Below are positions 1 through 10,844 of a stretch of 64,000 bases of DNA, one piece after another. This stretch comes from Scleromatobacter sp964418745 (lineage in GTDB: Bacteria; Pseudomonadota; Gammaproteobacteria; Burkholderiales; Burkholderiaceae_C). Made by a program: the position numbers and the translations under genes. The notes under the pieces were generated by a model. The model saw only the letters and a list, made by a program, of their open reading frames with translations. It was not told the DNA's origin and did not search any database. Each line of letters begins with the position of its first letter. Within the stretch, counting starts at the first letter, position 1. The stretch spans positions 62,001 to 126,000 of the forward strand of contig CAYQMX010000011.1 in the NCBI GenBank assembly GCA_964418745.1, written 5' to 3'.

Positions 1-697
1 GGTAGAGCATCAGGTTGAGCGCCGCGCCGATCAGCACGAACACGCCGGTCAGCACGCCCACGACCACCAGCAGGGCGTGGTCGGCCTGGCGCAGCGGCAG
101 CCCCAGCGGAACCGACACCACCTGGGCGCCCAGGGGCTCGTTGAGCGTCCAGCCGAAGCCGTTGCCCGGGCCGTACTTGTCGGTGAGCGTCTTGGGCGCG
201 ACGTCGGGCGTGCTGTGGCAGGCCAGGCAGGCCGGGTTCTTGATGACGATGGGCCGCGCGATGTAGAGCACGGCGCCGGTGGGGGTGTCGCGCTCGCCGA
301 TGAACTCCTTCAGGTCGGCCTGCTTGCGGAAGGTGGAGACGATGTCCTCCTCCCACGCCACCGCGCGGTCGCGCGGGTTGGTCGGGTTGAGCATCGCCGA
401 CTTGAACGCGTAGTCGGGGTAGGCCTGCTGCGTGTGGGCCAGCACCTCGGCCGCCGAGTACGCGGGCACCGACTGCGGCAGGAAGGTGTACTTCATCTGC
501 GTCTCGAGCAGCGGCTTGATCTGCGTGGCCGTGTACAGGCTCACACCCTCGGCGCCGGTCATCAGCAGGCGCGCCCGGTCGACCACGTCGGCCTTGGCGG
601 CGTCGCGCAGCATGTTGCGCGCGATCAGGCTGGAGGCGGCGAGCCCGACCAGGAACACGAGCAGGAAGACCAGGTTGAACTTGACGAGGAGTTTCAT
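1..697 (-). CDS. DUF3365 (Tll0287-like) membrane heme-sensor protein, partial
   Basis: The gene starts at 697 and runs off the left edge, so only the first 232 residues are visible. An N-terminal membrane segment (about residues 5-25) is followed by a periplasmic domain. Near its end is a CLACH motif (CxxCH), the covalent c-type heme site seen in DUF3365/Tll0287-like domains. A second hydrophobic segment follows (about residues 207-230). This layout is usual for the sensor half of a receptor whose output module (HAMP, kinase, cyclase or chemotaxis domain) would lie outside the window. It starts 12 nt after the stop of the FecR-like gene, so the two are probably co-transcribed. The output is unknown; a heme-based redox or gas sensor is inferred. 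Confidence 0.75.
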   Translation of the reverse strand, partial: MKLLVKFNLVFLLVFLVGLAASSLIARNMLRDAAKADVVDRARLLMTGAEGVSLYTATQIKPLLETQMKYTFLPQSVPAYSAAEVLAHTQQAYPDYAFKSAMLNPTNPRDRAVAWEEDIVSTFRKQADLKEFIGERDTPTGAVLYIARPIVIKNPACLACHSTPDVAPKTLTDKYGPGNGFGWTLNEPLGAQVVSVPLGLPLRQADHALLVVVGVLTGVFVLIGAALNLMLY

Positions 698-709
698 GGG
701 CGTGGCGGG

Positions 710-1570
710 TCAGTGGGTGGCCGCGGCCTGCGAGGCGCGGGCGGGCGGGTAGAGGACGGGCGTCCATTCGGGGTGCGCGGGCAGGCCGGCGACCAGCGCC
801 GCGCGGAACTGCGGATCGGCCGCCAGGCGGCGCCAGCGGTCGGCGAACACACGGCGCAGCGGCGGCTCGGCGTCGATCCAGGGCTGGGCGTCGTCCCAGG
901 TCATGGTGCCCAGGCGGCGCGGCGCGACATCGGCGGGGAACGCGCCGGCGCGCGCGGGCAGCGAGTCCATGAACGCGCGCGGCATCGCCTGCACGAACGC
1001 GGGCGCCGCCCCCTTGCCGAGCACCGGCCGGGCGCCGCCGGCGGCCAGCGTCAGCATGTCGCCCGACTTCAGCGCCTGCGCCGGCAGGCCGGCGGCGCGC
1101 GGCTGCACGCGCGAGGCGCCCGACTCGGCGAACGCCTGCGCGGCGCCGGCCTGAACCGCCAGGATCAGCGTGCCGCCACTGGTGTCGGTGTCGGCCACGG
1201 CGCTGCGCACCGCCCCGGCCACGCCCGCGGGCGCGGCCAGCTTGACCCAGCCGGCGAGCAGGTAGACGCCGGCGTGCGCACTGTCGTCGCCCAGGCGCGG
1301 CGCGAGCATCGCCCGGCTGTCGGGGCCCAGGGCCACGCCCGGGCCGTCGGGGAACTCCACCCGCAGCAGGCGGGTGCGGGCGTCGGTGGCGATCAGGTCG
1401 CCGGCCTGCAGGCGCACCCCTTCGGCAAGCGCGAAGCGGGCGCCGTCGCGCAGCAGCGTGGCGTCGCCGTCGAGGATGGTGACCAGTGGCAGGCGCGCTG
1501 CCGCGGCGGCGGCCATGGCGCCGGCCGCCAGCAAGGCGGCCAGGACGAGGCGGAGGCGGGACGACGGCAT
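710..1570 (-). CDS. FecR-domain-like secreted protein
   Basis: A 286-residue protein with an Ala-rich signal peptide (about residues 1-25, cleavage near AAA-ARL). A segment at about residues 28-80 (ILDGDATLLRDG... LQAGDLIATD) has the look of a FecR-type domain: a short beta-rich module that begins with a marker sequence and states an allowed dose of surface charge. The rest is Ala/Pro/Arg rich with no catalytic motif seen. FecR-like periplasmic domains occur alone or beside sensors and kinases. Here it directly precedes a heme-sensor-like membrane protein, so a joint envelope-sensing role is inferred. It shows no link to iron uptake in this neighbourhood. Confidence 0.6.
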   Translation of the reverse strand: MPSSRLRLVLAALLAAGAMAAAAAARLPLVTILDGDATLLRDGARFALAEGVRLQAGDLIATDARTRLLRVEFPDGPGVALGPDSRAMLAPRLGDDSAHAGVYLLAGWVKLAAPAGVAGAVRSAVADTDTSGGTLILAVQAGAAQAFAESGASRVQPRAAGLPAQALKSGDMLTLAAGGARPVLGKGAAPAFVQAMPRAFMDSLPARAGAFPADVAPRRLGTMTWDDAQPWIDAEPPLRRVFADRWRRLAADPQFRAALVAGLPAHPEWTPVLYPPARASQAAATH

Positions 1571-1651
1571 GGCGCCGATTATGGCGACCTCGCGCGGCCG
1601 GCCGCGAACAACTTGTCCGGGCGCCGTCCGGCGCCCCGGCGCCCCGGCGCG

Positions 1652-2104
1652 TCAGCGCGCGATCAGCCCCGCGCGCACGCAGCCGGGCTGCATCAGGCGG
1701 TCGATCAGGCCGTAGAAGACCTGCTCGGTGTGCTGGGCGTCGAGCGCGTACAGGCCGTGCAGCACGTCGTCGAAGAAGTAGCCCGGTTCGCCGTCCGGGC
1801 CCACGTTGTCCTGGCTGCGCAGGATCTCGGACTCGGGCACCTCCAGGCGCAGCGCCGTCTTCAGGGCGATCATCGGCGCTTCGGTCTCGCCGCCGTCGAG
1901 CAGGTCCTGCAGCACGTCGAGCAGCGCCTGCTGGCGCGGCGTGGCGTCGTACCAGGGGTCGCTCCAGCCGGCCCAGTCCATCTTGCAGCTGACGCCCTGC
2001 GGCAGCACGTGGTAAGCCGCGGCGCGGACGGTGTTGGCCGCCTTCGCGGCGGTCAGGGCCGCGCGGAGCGCGCCCAGGTACTGGCGTGGTCGGGCCTGAC
2101 TCAT
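1652..2104 (-). CDS. hypothetical protein
   Basis: A soluble 150-residue protein with no signal peptide or membrane segment. I do not recognise its family. It is acidic in the middle and C-terminal half (for example DLLDGGETEAPM and SQDNVGPDGEPGYFFDDVLHG) and basic at the N terminus, with few cysteines and no metal motif. The ATG at 2104 is the only reasonable start. It lies 81 nt upstream of the FecR-like gene on the same strand and may lead that transcript. Codon use matches its neighbours, so it is probably a real gene of unknown function. Confidence 0.6.
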   Translation of the reverse strand: MSQARPRQYLGALRAALTAAKAANTVRAAAYHVLPQGVSCKMDWAGWSDPWYDATPRQQALLDVLQDLLDGGETEAPMIALKTALRLEVPESEILRSQDNVGPDGEPGYFFDDVLHGLYALDAQHTEQVFYGLIDRLMQPGCVRAGLIAR

Positions 2105-2432
2105 CGGAGCCTTCCGGGAAGCGTTGGAAAAGCAGGCCGCCAGGGCGCGTTATCGCGCGATCGGGTGGCTGCCGTTCCTTCTCTTATCGGCGCGCGCCGG
2201 GGGCTCTTTAACGCGGCAGCGCGACGGTGCCCGCCCGTCCGGGCCGCCCGCGCGGCCGGCGCCCATGGCGCTCCAGTCACCAGTTAGCGGGCGGGCGCGT
2301 GCGGGGCGACTGAAGCTTGCGGCGAACTTGCCGTTGCCTGAACACGTCGATCAGGGTGCCATTCGACAATCGGAGTGCCACGTCCGCGGCGAGTCGATCG
2401 CCGCGGGAGGTGGCAGCAAACCTCCGGTCCCG
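2105..2432. other. intergenic region, divergent promoters expected
   Basis: These 328 nt separate the minus-strand hypothetical gene from the plus-strand acyl operon. An open frame runs through it in frame with the hydrolase, but its translation is a low-complexity Arg/Ala/Pro string unlike a hydrolase N terminus, so I leave it non-coding. Short GC-rich inverted stretches are present. I see no convincing operator or terminator. Confidence 0.5.
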
Positions 2433-3320
2433 ATGTCGACAACCAAGTCCTCCGATCCTGCGTGGCATGGCCGCCCCGGCCGCCTCGTCCTGTTCCATGG
2501 GCTGGCCAGCAGCCCGAAGGAATTCGGCTTCCTGACGCACCCGCTGCGTCGCAACGGCGTGCGCCTGCATGCGCCGCAGGTTCCCGGCTACAGCGCCGGC
2601 ACGCCGGCCGGCGACGCGTCCTGGCGGGCGTGGGTCGGCGCGGCCAACGACTGCCTCGACGACCTCGAGGTGCAGTCGGCCGAACCCTTCGTGCTGGGCG
2701 GGCTGTGCACCGGCGCGATGCTGGCGCTGGCCGCCGCGGTCGCGCGCCCGCGCCCCGGGCTGCGCGGCTACGCGCTGCTGTCGCCGCTGGTGGCCTACGA
2801 CGGCTGGGCGCTGCCCTGGTGGTACGCGCTGCGCCCGCTGGCCTATGCGAGCGGCCTCACGGGACTGTTCTCGATGCGCGAGCGCGAACCGTACGGGCTG
2901 CGCAACGAGCGCATGCGCGCGCTCGTGCGCCAGCAGATGGCCGCCGGCGAGGCCTCGCTGGCCGGGCCGGCCGCCGTGCCATTGCGCGCGGTGCGCGAAA
3001 GCGAACGGCTGTCGGATCACGTGCGCGGCCTGCTGCCCGGGCTCGCCCACCCCGTGCATGTCCAGCATGCCCGCGACGACGAGATCTGCCGTCTGGCCAG
3101 CGTGCGCCGCACGCTCGCAAGCGTGCCCACCGGCCTGCTGAGCCTGCACGTGCTGGACAACAGCTACCACATGATCACCGCCGACAACGACCGCCACCTG
3201 GTGGCCGACCGGCTGAGCGCCTTCATGCAGGGCCTGGACGCGGGCCCGCCTCCCGGCGCGCCGTTCGCGCTCGACATCTCCTCCGAATTCGGCGCCGTCG
3301 AAGCGGCGACCGCACCATGA
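2433..3320 (+). CDS. alpha/beta hydrolase with cysteine nucleophile (PhaC-like elbow)
   Basis: A 295-residue alpha/beta-hydrolase. Visible elements are the oxyanion motif FHGLASS (residues 21-27), the nucleophile elbow GGLCTGA with Cys92 in place of the usual Ser, an Asp in ARDDE (215/216) and a His in SYHMI (246), giving a Cys-Asp-His triad. A G-x-C-x-G elbow is typical of polyhydroxyalkanoate synthases and some thiol-based acyltransferases, and is uncommon in lipases. The ATG at 2433 is chosen because a longer in-frame opening to 2124 adds only unstructured sequence. Its stop overlaps the start of the acyl carrier protein gene (ATGA). It is therefore likely to act on an ACP-bound acyl group, releasing or transferring it. 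Substrate unknown. Confidence 0.75.
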   Translation: MSTTKSSDPAWHGRPGRLVLFHGLASSPKEFGFLTHPLRRNGVRLHAPQVPGYSAGTPAGDASWRAWVGAANDCLDDLEVQSAEPFVLGGLCTGAMLALAAAVARPRPGLRGYALLSPLVAYDGWALPWWYALRPLAYASGLTGLFSMREREPYGLRNERMRALVRQQMAAGEASLAGPAAVPLRAVRESERLSDHVRGLLPGLAHPVHVQHARDDEICRLASVRRTLASVPTGLLSLHVLDNSYHMITADNDRHLVADRLSAFMQGLDAGPPPGAPFALDISSEFGAVEAATAP

Positions 3321-3562
3321 CCACACTCGACCGCCTTACCCATCTCATCCACGATCGCTTCGGCGTGGCGCTGGACGTCATCGATCCCGATGCGCCGTTT
3401 GCCAGCTATGCACTCGACTCGCTCACGGTCGCCGAGCTGATGTTCGAGATCGACGACGCGTTCCATGTCACGGTCCCCGACTCGGCCGCCACCACGGTGA
3501 CCACGCTGCGCGAGCTCGCCGTGCTGATCGACGGGCTGCCCGTGCTCGCCCAGAAGGCCTGA
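3317..3562 (+). CDS. acyl carrier protein
   Basis: An 81-residue acyl carrier protein. Ser35 in the motif YALDSLTVAEL is the expected 4'-phosphopantetheine attachment site, and the length and acidic four-helix pattern fit the family. Its ATG overlaps the hydrolase stop by four bases, and only three bases separate it from the ketoacyl synthase. That makes it a dedicated carrier for this operon, distinct from the housekeeping AcpP, which would sit in a fab cluster. It would hold the acyl intermediate extended by the downstream synthase and possibly used by the upstream Cys hydrolase. Confidence 0.9.
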   Translation: MTTLDRLTHLIHDRFGVALDVIDPDAPFASYALDSLTVAELMFEIDDAFHVTVPDSAATTVTTLRELAVLIDGLPVLAQKA

Positions 3563-3565
3563 GCC

Positions 3566-4780
3566 GTGACGCGCGCCCCGCGCATCGGCATCGCCGGCAT
3601 CGGGCTCGCCTGCCCGCTCGGCGACGACCTCGAGACGGCGTGGCAACGGCTGCTCGCCGGTGACGGCGCCGTCGCCCGGATGACCCTCGATGGCCTGCCC
3701 GACATCGCCGCCGCGCGCGTCGCCACCGACGTGTCGCAGTCGCTCAGCCGGCTGCAGCAGGTGGGCACCGAGCGCGTCAGCCAGATGGCGCTGGGCGCGG
3801 TGCGCAAGGCGTTGGCCGATGCCGGCATCGACGCCTGGCCCGACCCCGAACGCGTCGGCCTCTACCTGGGGACCGGCATGGGCGGCGCGGCGACGATGGA
3901 TACCGGCTACGCCGCGCTGCATACGGGCAGCCGTATCCCGCCGCTGACGGTGCCCGCGGGCATGGTCAACGCCGCGTCCGCGGTGGTGGCAATCCATGCC
4001 GACATCCGCGGGCCGGTGCTCACCTATGCCGTCGCCTGCGCGTCGAGTTCGGTGGCCATCGCCGAGGCCGCGCATGCGCTGCGACGCGGCGAGATCGACA
4101 TCGCGGTGTGCGGCGGCGTCGAGGCGCCGCTGGCGCGCGGCACCGTCGCCGCGTGGCAGGCGCTGCGCACGCTGGCGCCGCCCGATCCCGACGATCCGGC
4201 GCGCAGCTGCCGGCCGTTCGCCGCCGACCGCGCCGGGCTGGTGCTGGGCGAGGGCGCCGCGTTCTTCGTGCTGCGCCGCGAGGACGAGCTCGCCGCCGCG
4301 CCCCACGCCTGGCTGGCCGGATCGGCCGTGCGCTGCGATGCGCTGCACCTGACCAACCCGCAGCTGCGTGGCCAGGTGTCGGCGCTGCGCGCGGCATTGC
4401 ATGCCAGCGGCCTGGGGCCCGCCGACGTCGGCTACTGCAACGCCCACGGCACCGCGACGATCGCCGGCGACCCGGTCGAGTGCGAGGCCTTGCGCGCGGT
4501 CTGGGCCGAGCACGCGAGGACGCTGCAGGTCAGCTCGACCAAGGCCGCGCACGGGCACCTGCTGGGCGCCGGCGGGGCACTGGAGGCCGCGCTGACGGTG
4601 ATGGCGCTGCGCACGGGCGTCGTCCCGCCGACCCGGGGCGTCGACGCCGTCGACGAACGCTGCGGCGGCCTGGCCCACGTGCTGGGCGAAGGCCGCCGCA
4701 TGCCCGCGCTGCGCCATGCGATCAGCAACTCGTTCGCGTTCGGCGGCACCGACGTGGCGCTGGTGTTCAGCCGCGCGTGA
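3566..4780 (+). CDS. beta-ketoacyl-ACP synthase (FabF-like)
   Basis: A 404-residue condensing enzyme of the KAS I/II (FabF-type) fold, starting at GTG 3566. The catalytic Cys158 lies in VACASSS, with His294 in NAHGT and Lys326/His331 in the STKAAHGHLLGAGG segment, so the Cys-His-His set is complete. It would condense an acyl primer with malonyl-ACP on the adjacent carrier protein. No ketoreductase, dehydratase or acyltransferase accompanies it, so this is either a one-step elongation or a pathway that borrows housekeeping Fab enzymes. Its stop shares one base with the next start. Confidence 0.9.
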   Translation: MTRAPRIGIAGIGLACPLGDDLETAWQRLLAGDGAVARMTLDGLPDIAAARVATDVSQSLSRLQQVGTERVSQMALGAVRKALADAGIDAWPDPERVGLYLGTGMGGAATMDTGYAALHTGSRIPPLTVPAGMVNAASAVVAIHADIRGPVLTYAVACASSSVAIAEAAHALRRGEIDIAVCGGVEAPLARGTVAAWQALRTLAPPDPDDPARSCRPFAADRAGLVLGEGAAFFVLRREDELAAAPHAWLAGSAVRCDALHLTNPQLRGQVSALRAALHASGLGPADVGYCNAHGTATIAGDPVECEALRAVWAEHARTLQVSSTKAAHGHLLGAGGALEAALTVMALRTGVVPPTRGVDAVDERCGGLAHVLGEGRRMPALRHAISNSFAFGGTDVALVFSRA

Positions 4781-5466
4781 TGCGGCGCGCCGCCGTCGTG
4801 CTGGCGAGCCTGCTGGCGGCCACGACGGCGCGGGCGGAGGATGCGCCGCGCTGGGTCGGCGACCTCGGCCTGGGCGTCCAGCGCACCCGTCCGGTGGCGG
4901 ACGGTGCGCCGGCGCGGACGCGGCTGCTGCCCTACGCCTACGGAGACCTGGGGCCGCTGTTCGTCCGCGAGGACACATTCGGCGCGAAGCTGGTCCCGTT
5001 CGGCTGGGGCGCGCTGGAGCTGGCCGGGCGGCTCAGTACCGAAGGCAGCGACGGCGACGGCCCCGGGCTGGCGCATCGGCGCAATCCGCGGCCCCTGGGC
5101 GTGGGCACGTTCCAGGAGACGCCGTGGGGCGGACTGTTCGCCGATGCGTTCGTCGACACCGTCTCCGGCGGCACGTTGCTGGAGACGTCGTACGCGGTGG
5201 AGCTGCCGCTCGGGCCGCTCACGCTCTACCCGCAGGCCGGCCTGGCGCGCCGCAGTGCCCGCTACGATGCGCACCTCCACGACGTGCGCGCGGCCTCGAC
5301 CACGCCCGTGCTGCAGCTGTCGGGCGAGCTGCCGTTCGCCTCCACGTGGGTGGCGCTGGCGCACGTGCAGTACGAACCGTTCGACCGCCGTCTTCGCGCC
5401 GGCCCGCGCGTGGCCGCGCGGGCGCGGGCCGGCGCGATGCTCGCGGTGGCGTGGCGTTTCAACTAG
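4780..5466 (+). CDS. MipA/OmpV-like outer-membrane protein
   Basis: A 228-residue exported protein with a short signal peptide ending near TARA-ED. After it come alternating aromatic/hydrophobic beta-strand patterns, and it ends with the C-terminal aromatic signature AVAWRFN, typical of outer-membrane barrels. The pattern best fits the MipA/OmpV family (MltA-interacting scaffold or porin-like proteins). It starts on the last base of the ketoacyl synthase stop, so it is translationally coupled to an acyl-lipid operon. It may help place or export the lipid product at the outer membrane (inference). The family call rests on general pattern and length. Confidence 0.65.
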   Translation: MRRAAVVLASLLAATTARAEDAPRWVGDLGLGVQRTRPVADGAPARTRLLPYAYGDLGPLFVREDTFGAKLVPFGWGALELAGRLSTEGSDGDGPGLAHRRNPRPLGVGTFQETPWGGLFADAFVDTVSGGTLLETSYAVELPLGPLTLYPQAGLARRSARYDAHLHDVRAASTTPVLQLSGELPFASTWVALAHVQYEPFDRRLRAGPRVAARARAGAMLAVAWRFN

Positions 5467-5476
5467 GGCCGGCGCG

Positions 5477-6586
5477 ATGGACGACGTGATTCTGTGGGCG
5501 CTGCCGGTGTTCGGTGTCCTGATGGCCGCCGAGTTCGCCTGGGGCCTCGCGCGCGGCCGCAACGCCTATGGCCTGGCCGACACGCTGGCCAGCCTCAGCC
5601 AGGGCCTGCTGAGCCAGGTCGTCGCCGCGTGCACGCAACTGATCCAGGTCGGCCTGTACGCCCTGGCCTTCCCCTGGCTCACGCTGACCCCGCACGCGGC
5701 GCTGTGGCAGCGTCCGGCCGGCCTGGTGCTGGCCGTGCTGCTGTACGACTTCTGCGACTACTGGCTGCACCGCGTCTCGCACGAGAGCGCGCTGTTCTGG
5801 GCCGCGCACGTGGTGCACCACCAGAGCCGCCGCTTCAACCTGTCGACGGCGCTGCGCCAGGAGAGCGCCTACCTGCTGACGGGCTGGATGTTCTTCCTGC
5901 CGCTGGCGCTCGTGGGCGTGCCGCCGGCCCGGTTCGCGCTCGCGGCCGTCGTCGTGCTGTTCTACCAGTTCTGGATCCACACCGAGCTCGTCGGTTCGCT
6001 GGGGCCGCTCGATCGCTGGCTGTCCACGCCGTCCAACCACCGCGTCCACCACGCGACCAATGCGCGCTACCTCGACCGCAACTACGGCGCGATCCTGATC
6101 GTCTGGGATCGCCTGTTCGGCACCTTCGAACCCGAGTCGGAGCCCTGCGTCTACGGCACGACGGTGCCGCTGCACGGCTGGGATCCGTTGCGGGCGGTGG
6201 GCGGCAACTACGTCGAGCTCTGGCGCCGCGTCGTCCGCGCGCGCGGCTGGCGGGACCGGCTGGGGGTGCTGCTGCGCTCGCCGTCGTGGGCGCCGGCGTC
6301 CGAACGCCGCGCGGCGCCGGCGGCGCCACCACCGGAGGCCGCCGTCGCGCGCGGCCAGGCCGCGGTGGCGATCGCCCTGTTCCTGCTGGCCACGGCGGGC
6401 ACCGCGGGGCTGCTGTGGCGCATCGAGGACATCGGCCGCCTGCCCCTGGCAGGCATCGCGGCCGGCCTCGTGGCGCTCCTGTGGGCCGTCGGTGCGGTGC
6501 TGGATCGGCGGCTGGGCCTGTGGCCTGCCAGCATCGTCGGCGTGGCATCGGCGACGGCCCTGCTGGCCTGGTTGCGACTCGCCTGA
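5477..6586 (+). CDS. fatty acid hydroxylase / sterol desaturase family membrane enzyme
   Basis: A 369-residue integral membrane di-iron enzyme. The histidine boxes are clear: HRVSH (98-102), HVVHH (111-115), His168 and HRVHH (188-192). They lie between membrane segments in the first 230 residues. Such enzymes hydroxylate or desaturate long acyl chains, sterols or carotenoids. The C-terminal third adds two or three more membrane segments (about 290-369) after an Ala/Pro-rich linker, an extension longer than the core family. It follows the OmpV-like gene by 10 nt and closes the operon, which suggests it modifies the acyl product made by the ACP and synthase. Substrate unknown. Confidence 0.85.
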   Translation: MDDVILWALPVFGVLMAAEFAWGLARGRNAYGLADTLASLSQGLLSQVVAACTQLIQVGLYALAFPWLTLTPHAALWQRPAGLVLAVLLYDFCDYWLHRVSHESALFWAAHVVHHQSRRFNLSTALRQESAYLLTGWMFFLPLALVGVPPARFALAAVVVLFYQFWIHTELVGSLGPLDRWLSTPSNHRVHHATNARYLDRNYGAILIVWDRLFGTFEPESEPCVYGTTVPLHGWDPLRAVGGNYVELWRRVVRARGWRDRLGVLLRSPSWAPASERRAAPAAPPPEAAVARGQAAVAIALFLLATAGTAGLLWRIEDIGRLPLAGIAAGLVALLWAVGAVLDRRLGLWPASIVGVASATALLAWLRLA

Positions 6587-6704
6587 CGCCGGCGCGGCGC
6601 ACGGCCGGGACCGGAGTACGCTATGCGTTGCCGGGCAACGACCCGGCGGGGGCCCGCGGGGCCCGGGCATCCGGTGACGATCGTCAACGTGGGCGGGGGT
6701 CGAG

Positions 6705-7771
6705 ATGGACGGTTCAGGCTTGGCATTTCCCAGGGGCATCCGCCGCGCTGGCGTGGCGCTGGCCCTCGCGCTGTCCGGAGGCGCCCCGGCCGCCGACGCG
6801 CCCGCGCCGCTGCACCTGCACGTCGTCGGCGGCCTCGGCAGCCTCAACCAGTTCACACGCCACGAGCAGCCGTTCTGGGAGAGCGAGCTGGGCAAGCTCA
6901 GCGGTGGCCGCTACACCGCGGAGATCGTGCCGTTCGACCGTGCGGGCATCCGCAGCCAGGAGGTCCTGACCCTGGTGCAGCTGGGCGCGGTGCCGTTCGC
7001 CACGCTGCCGGTGTCGGGCGGCATCACCAAGGACCCGGAGCTGACGGCGCCCGACCTCGCCGGCCTGAACCCCGACATGGCGTCGATGCGGCGCTCCGTG
7101 GCCGCCTTCCGGCCCTACCTCGAAGGCATGATGCGCCAGCGCTATGGCATCGAGGTGCTGGCGCTGTACGTGTATCCGGCCCAGGTCGTCTGGTGCAAGA
7201 AGCCGTTCAACGGCCTCAAGGGCCTGGCCGGCATGCGGGTGCGCACCTCGGGCCCGGCCCAGTCCGACTGGATCGAGGCCCTGGGCGGCAAGCCGGTGAC
7301 CACCGGCTTCGGCGACATCCTGCCCTACCTGGGCCGCGACGAGCTCGATTGCGCGATCACCGGCACGATGTCGGGCAACACGATCGGCCTGCACGAGGTC
7401 GCCACGCACATCCATCCGATGGCGGTCAGCTGGGGGCTGTCGCTTTTCGTGGTCAACGGGGCGGCCTGGTCCGCGCTGCCGGTCGACCTGCGCGCCCTGC
7501 TCAAGCGCGAGCTGCCGCGGGTCGAGCGCGAGATCTGGGACGAATCGGAGCGCGAGACCGCCGACGGCATCGCCTGCGACGTCGGCGCGCCGGCGTGCAA
7601 GGCGGGCAAGCCGGGCCGCATGACCCAGGTGCCGACCTCGCCGGCCGACGAGCGGCTGCGGCGCGACATCTTCTCGTCCACGGTGCTGCCGCGCTGGCTG
7701 CAGCGCTGCGGGCCGCAGTGCGCCGCCATCTGGAACCGCACCCTGGCCCGCAGCGCGGGGATCGAGGCCCG

Positions 7772-7775
<4 letters not shown>
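6705..7775 (+). CDS. TRAP-type periplasmic solute-binding protein (DctP family)
   Basis: A 356-residue secreted binding protein with a signal peptide ending near APAADAP. Features of the DctP family include the central MRVRTSGPAQSDWIEALGG segment holding the conserved ligand-anchoring Arg, and the following PYLGRDELDCAITG segment. Two cysteine pairs near the C terminus are unusual. No small or large TRAP permease gene (dctQ/dctM) is present. Instead its stop overlaps the start of a membrane hybrid histidine kinase. The likely role is to present a ligand, probably an organic acid, to the kinase periplasmic domain. Ligand unknown. Confidence 0.85.
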
Positions 7776-10258
<2,483 letters not shown>

Positions 10259-10339
10259 TGGGCGCGCGCCGATCCGCGCGCGCAGACACGGGGACATAAG
10301 ACAGGCATCATGCCGGGTATCCTGGCGTGCGCATGACCG

Positions 10340-10360
10340 TCGTGTCGAAATCTGACACGA
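10340..10360. promoter_or_regulatory. inverted repeat upstream of uraH
   Basis: Perfect 7-bp arms TCGTGTC and GACACGA flank a 7-nt spacer (GAAATCT). The site ends 37 nt before the uraH start codon in the gap after the hybrid kinase gene. Its position and symmetry suit a dimeric regulator controlling uraH-puuD. It matches neither the LysR-type site at 16856 nor the palindrome at 25566, so the regulator is unknown. Confidence 0.4.
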
Positions 10361-10397
10361 TGGCGCCTGCCTTCCTCCTCGACCTTTCCCCGACGCC

Positions 10398-10751
10398 ATG
10401 GGCTTCCTGAGCACGCACGTCCTCGACACGATGAATGGCGGCCCCGCCGCCGGCATGCGCGTGGCGCTGTACCGCCTCGACGGCGAACTGCCGCACCTGT
10501 TGCGCCAGCTCGCCCTCGACGACGATGGCCGCGCCGGCGGCCCGCTGCTGGAGGGCGACGCGTTCCAGGTCGGGCGCTACCGGCTGGCGTTCGAGGTCGG
10601 GGCCTATTTCCGTGCCCGTGGCCTCGCGCTGCCGCAGCCGGCGTTCCTCGAACGCGTGCCGCTGGACTTCGGCATCGCCGACGCGGGCTCGCACTACCAT
10701 GTGCCCCTGCTGGTGAGCCCCTGGTCCTATTCGACCTACCGCGGCAGCTGA
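10398..10751 (+). CDS. uraH: 5-hydroxyisourate hydrolase (transthyretin-like)
   Basis: A 117-residue cytosolic enzyme that hydrolyses 5-hydroxyisourate, the product of urate oxidation, to 2-oxo-4-hydroxy-4-carboxy-5-ureidoimidazoline. Family hallmarks are the N-terminal LSTHVLDT motif with its active-site His, a Tyr/His-rich C-terminal stretch (SHYHVPLL), and the C-terminal tetrapeptide YRGS that marks HIU hydrolases off from true transthyretins. The length is normal. It precedes puuD by 93 nt on the same strand, so urate oxidation and the next step are probably co-expressed. UraD, which acts next, is encoded at 24013. Confidence 0.95.
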   Translation: MGFLSTHVLDTMNGGPAAGMRVALYRLDGELPHLLRQLALDDDGRAGGPLLEGDAFQVGRYRLAFEVGAYFRARGLALPQPAFLERVPLDFGIADAGSHYHVPLLVSPWSYSTYRGS

Positions 10752-10844
10752 GACGCCGTGGCCGAATCCCGCACGCCCGCGCGGTGCGCCAGATCCCTCC
10801 ACGGCGCCTGAGCTTCTGGCGCGGCTCTTGCATCGCCGACCCCC

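Noticed and set aside
77..2287. A 736-codon open frame on the plus strand opposite the first three genes
   Set aside because: Its translation is dominated by Arg, Gly, Ala and His repeats with no domain. It is the shadow of three minus-strand genes in GC-rich DNA.
2124..2432. N-terminal extension of the Cys hydrolase
   Set aside because: The first 103 codons of the longer frame are basic and Pro-rich without fold or signal. The ATG at 2433 starts the hydrolase properly.
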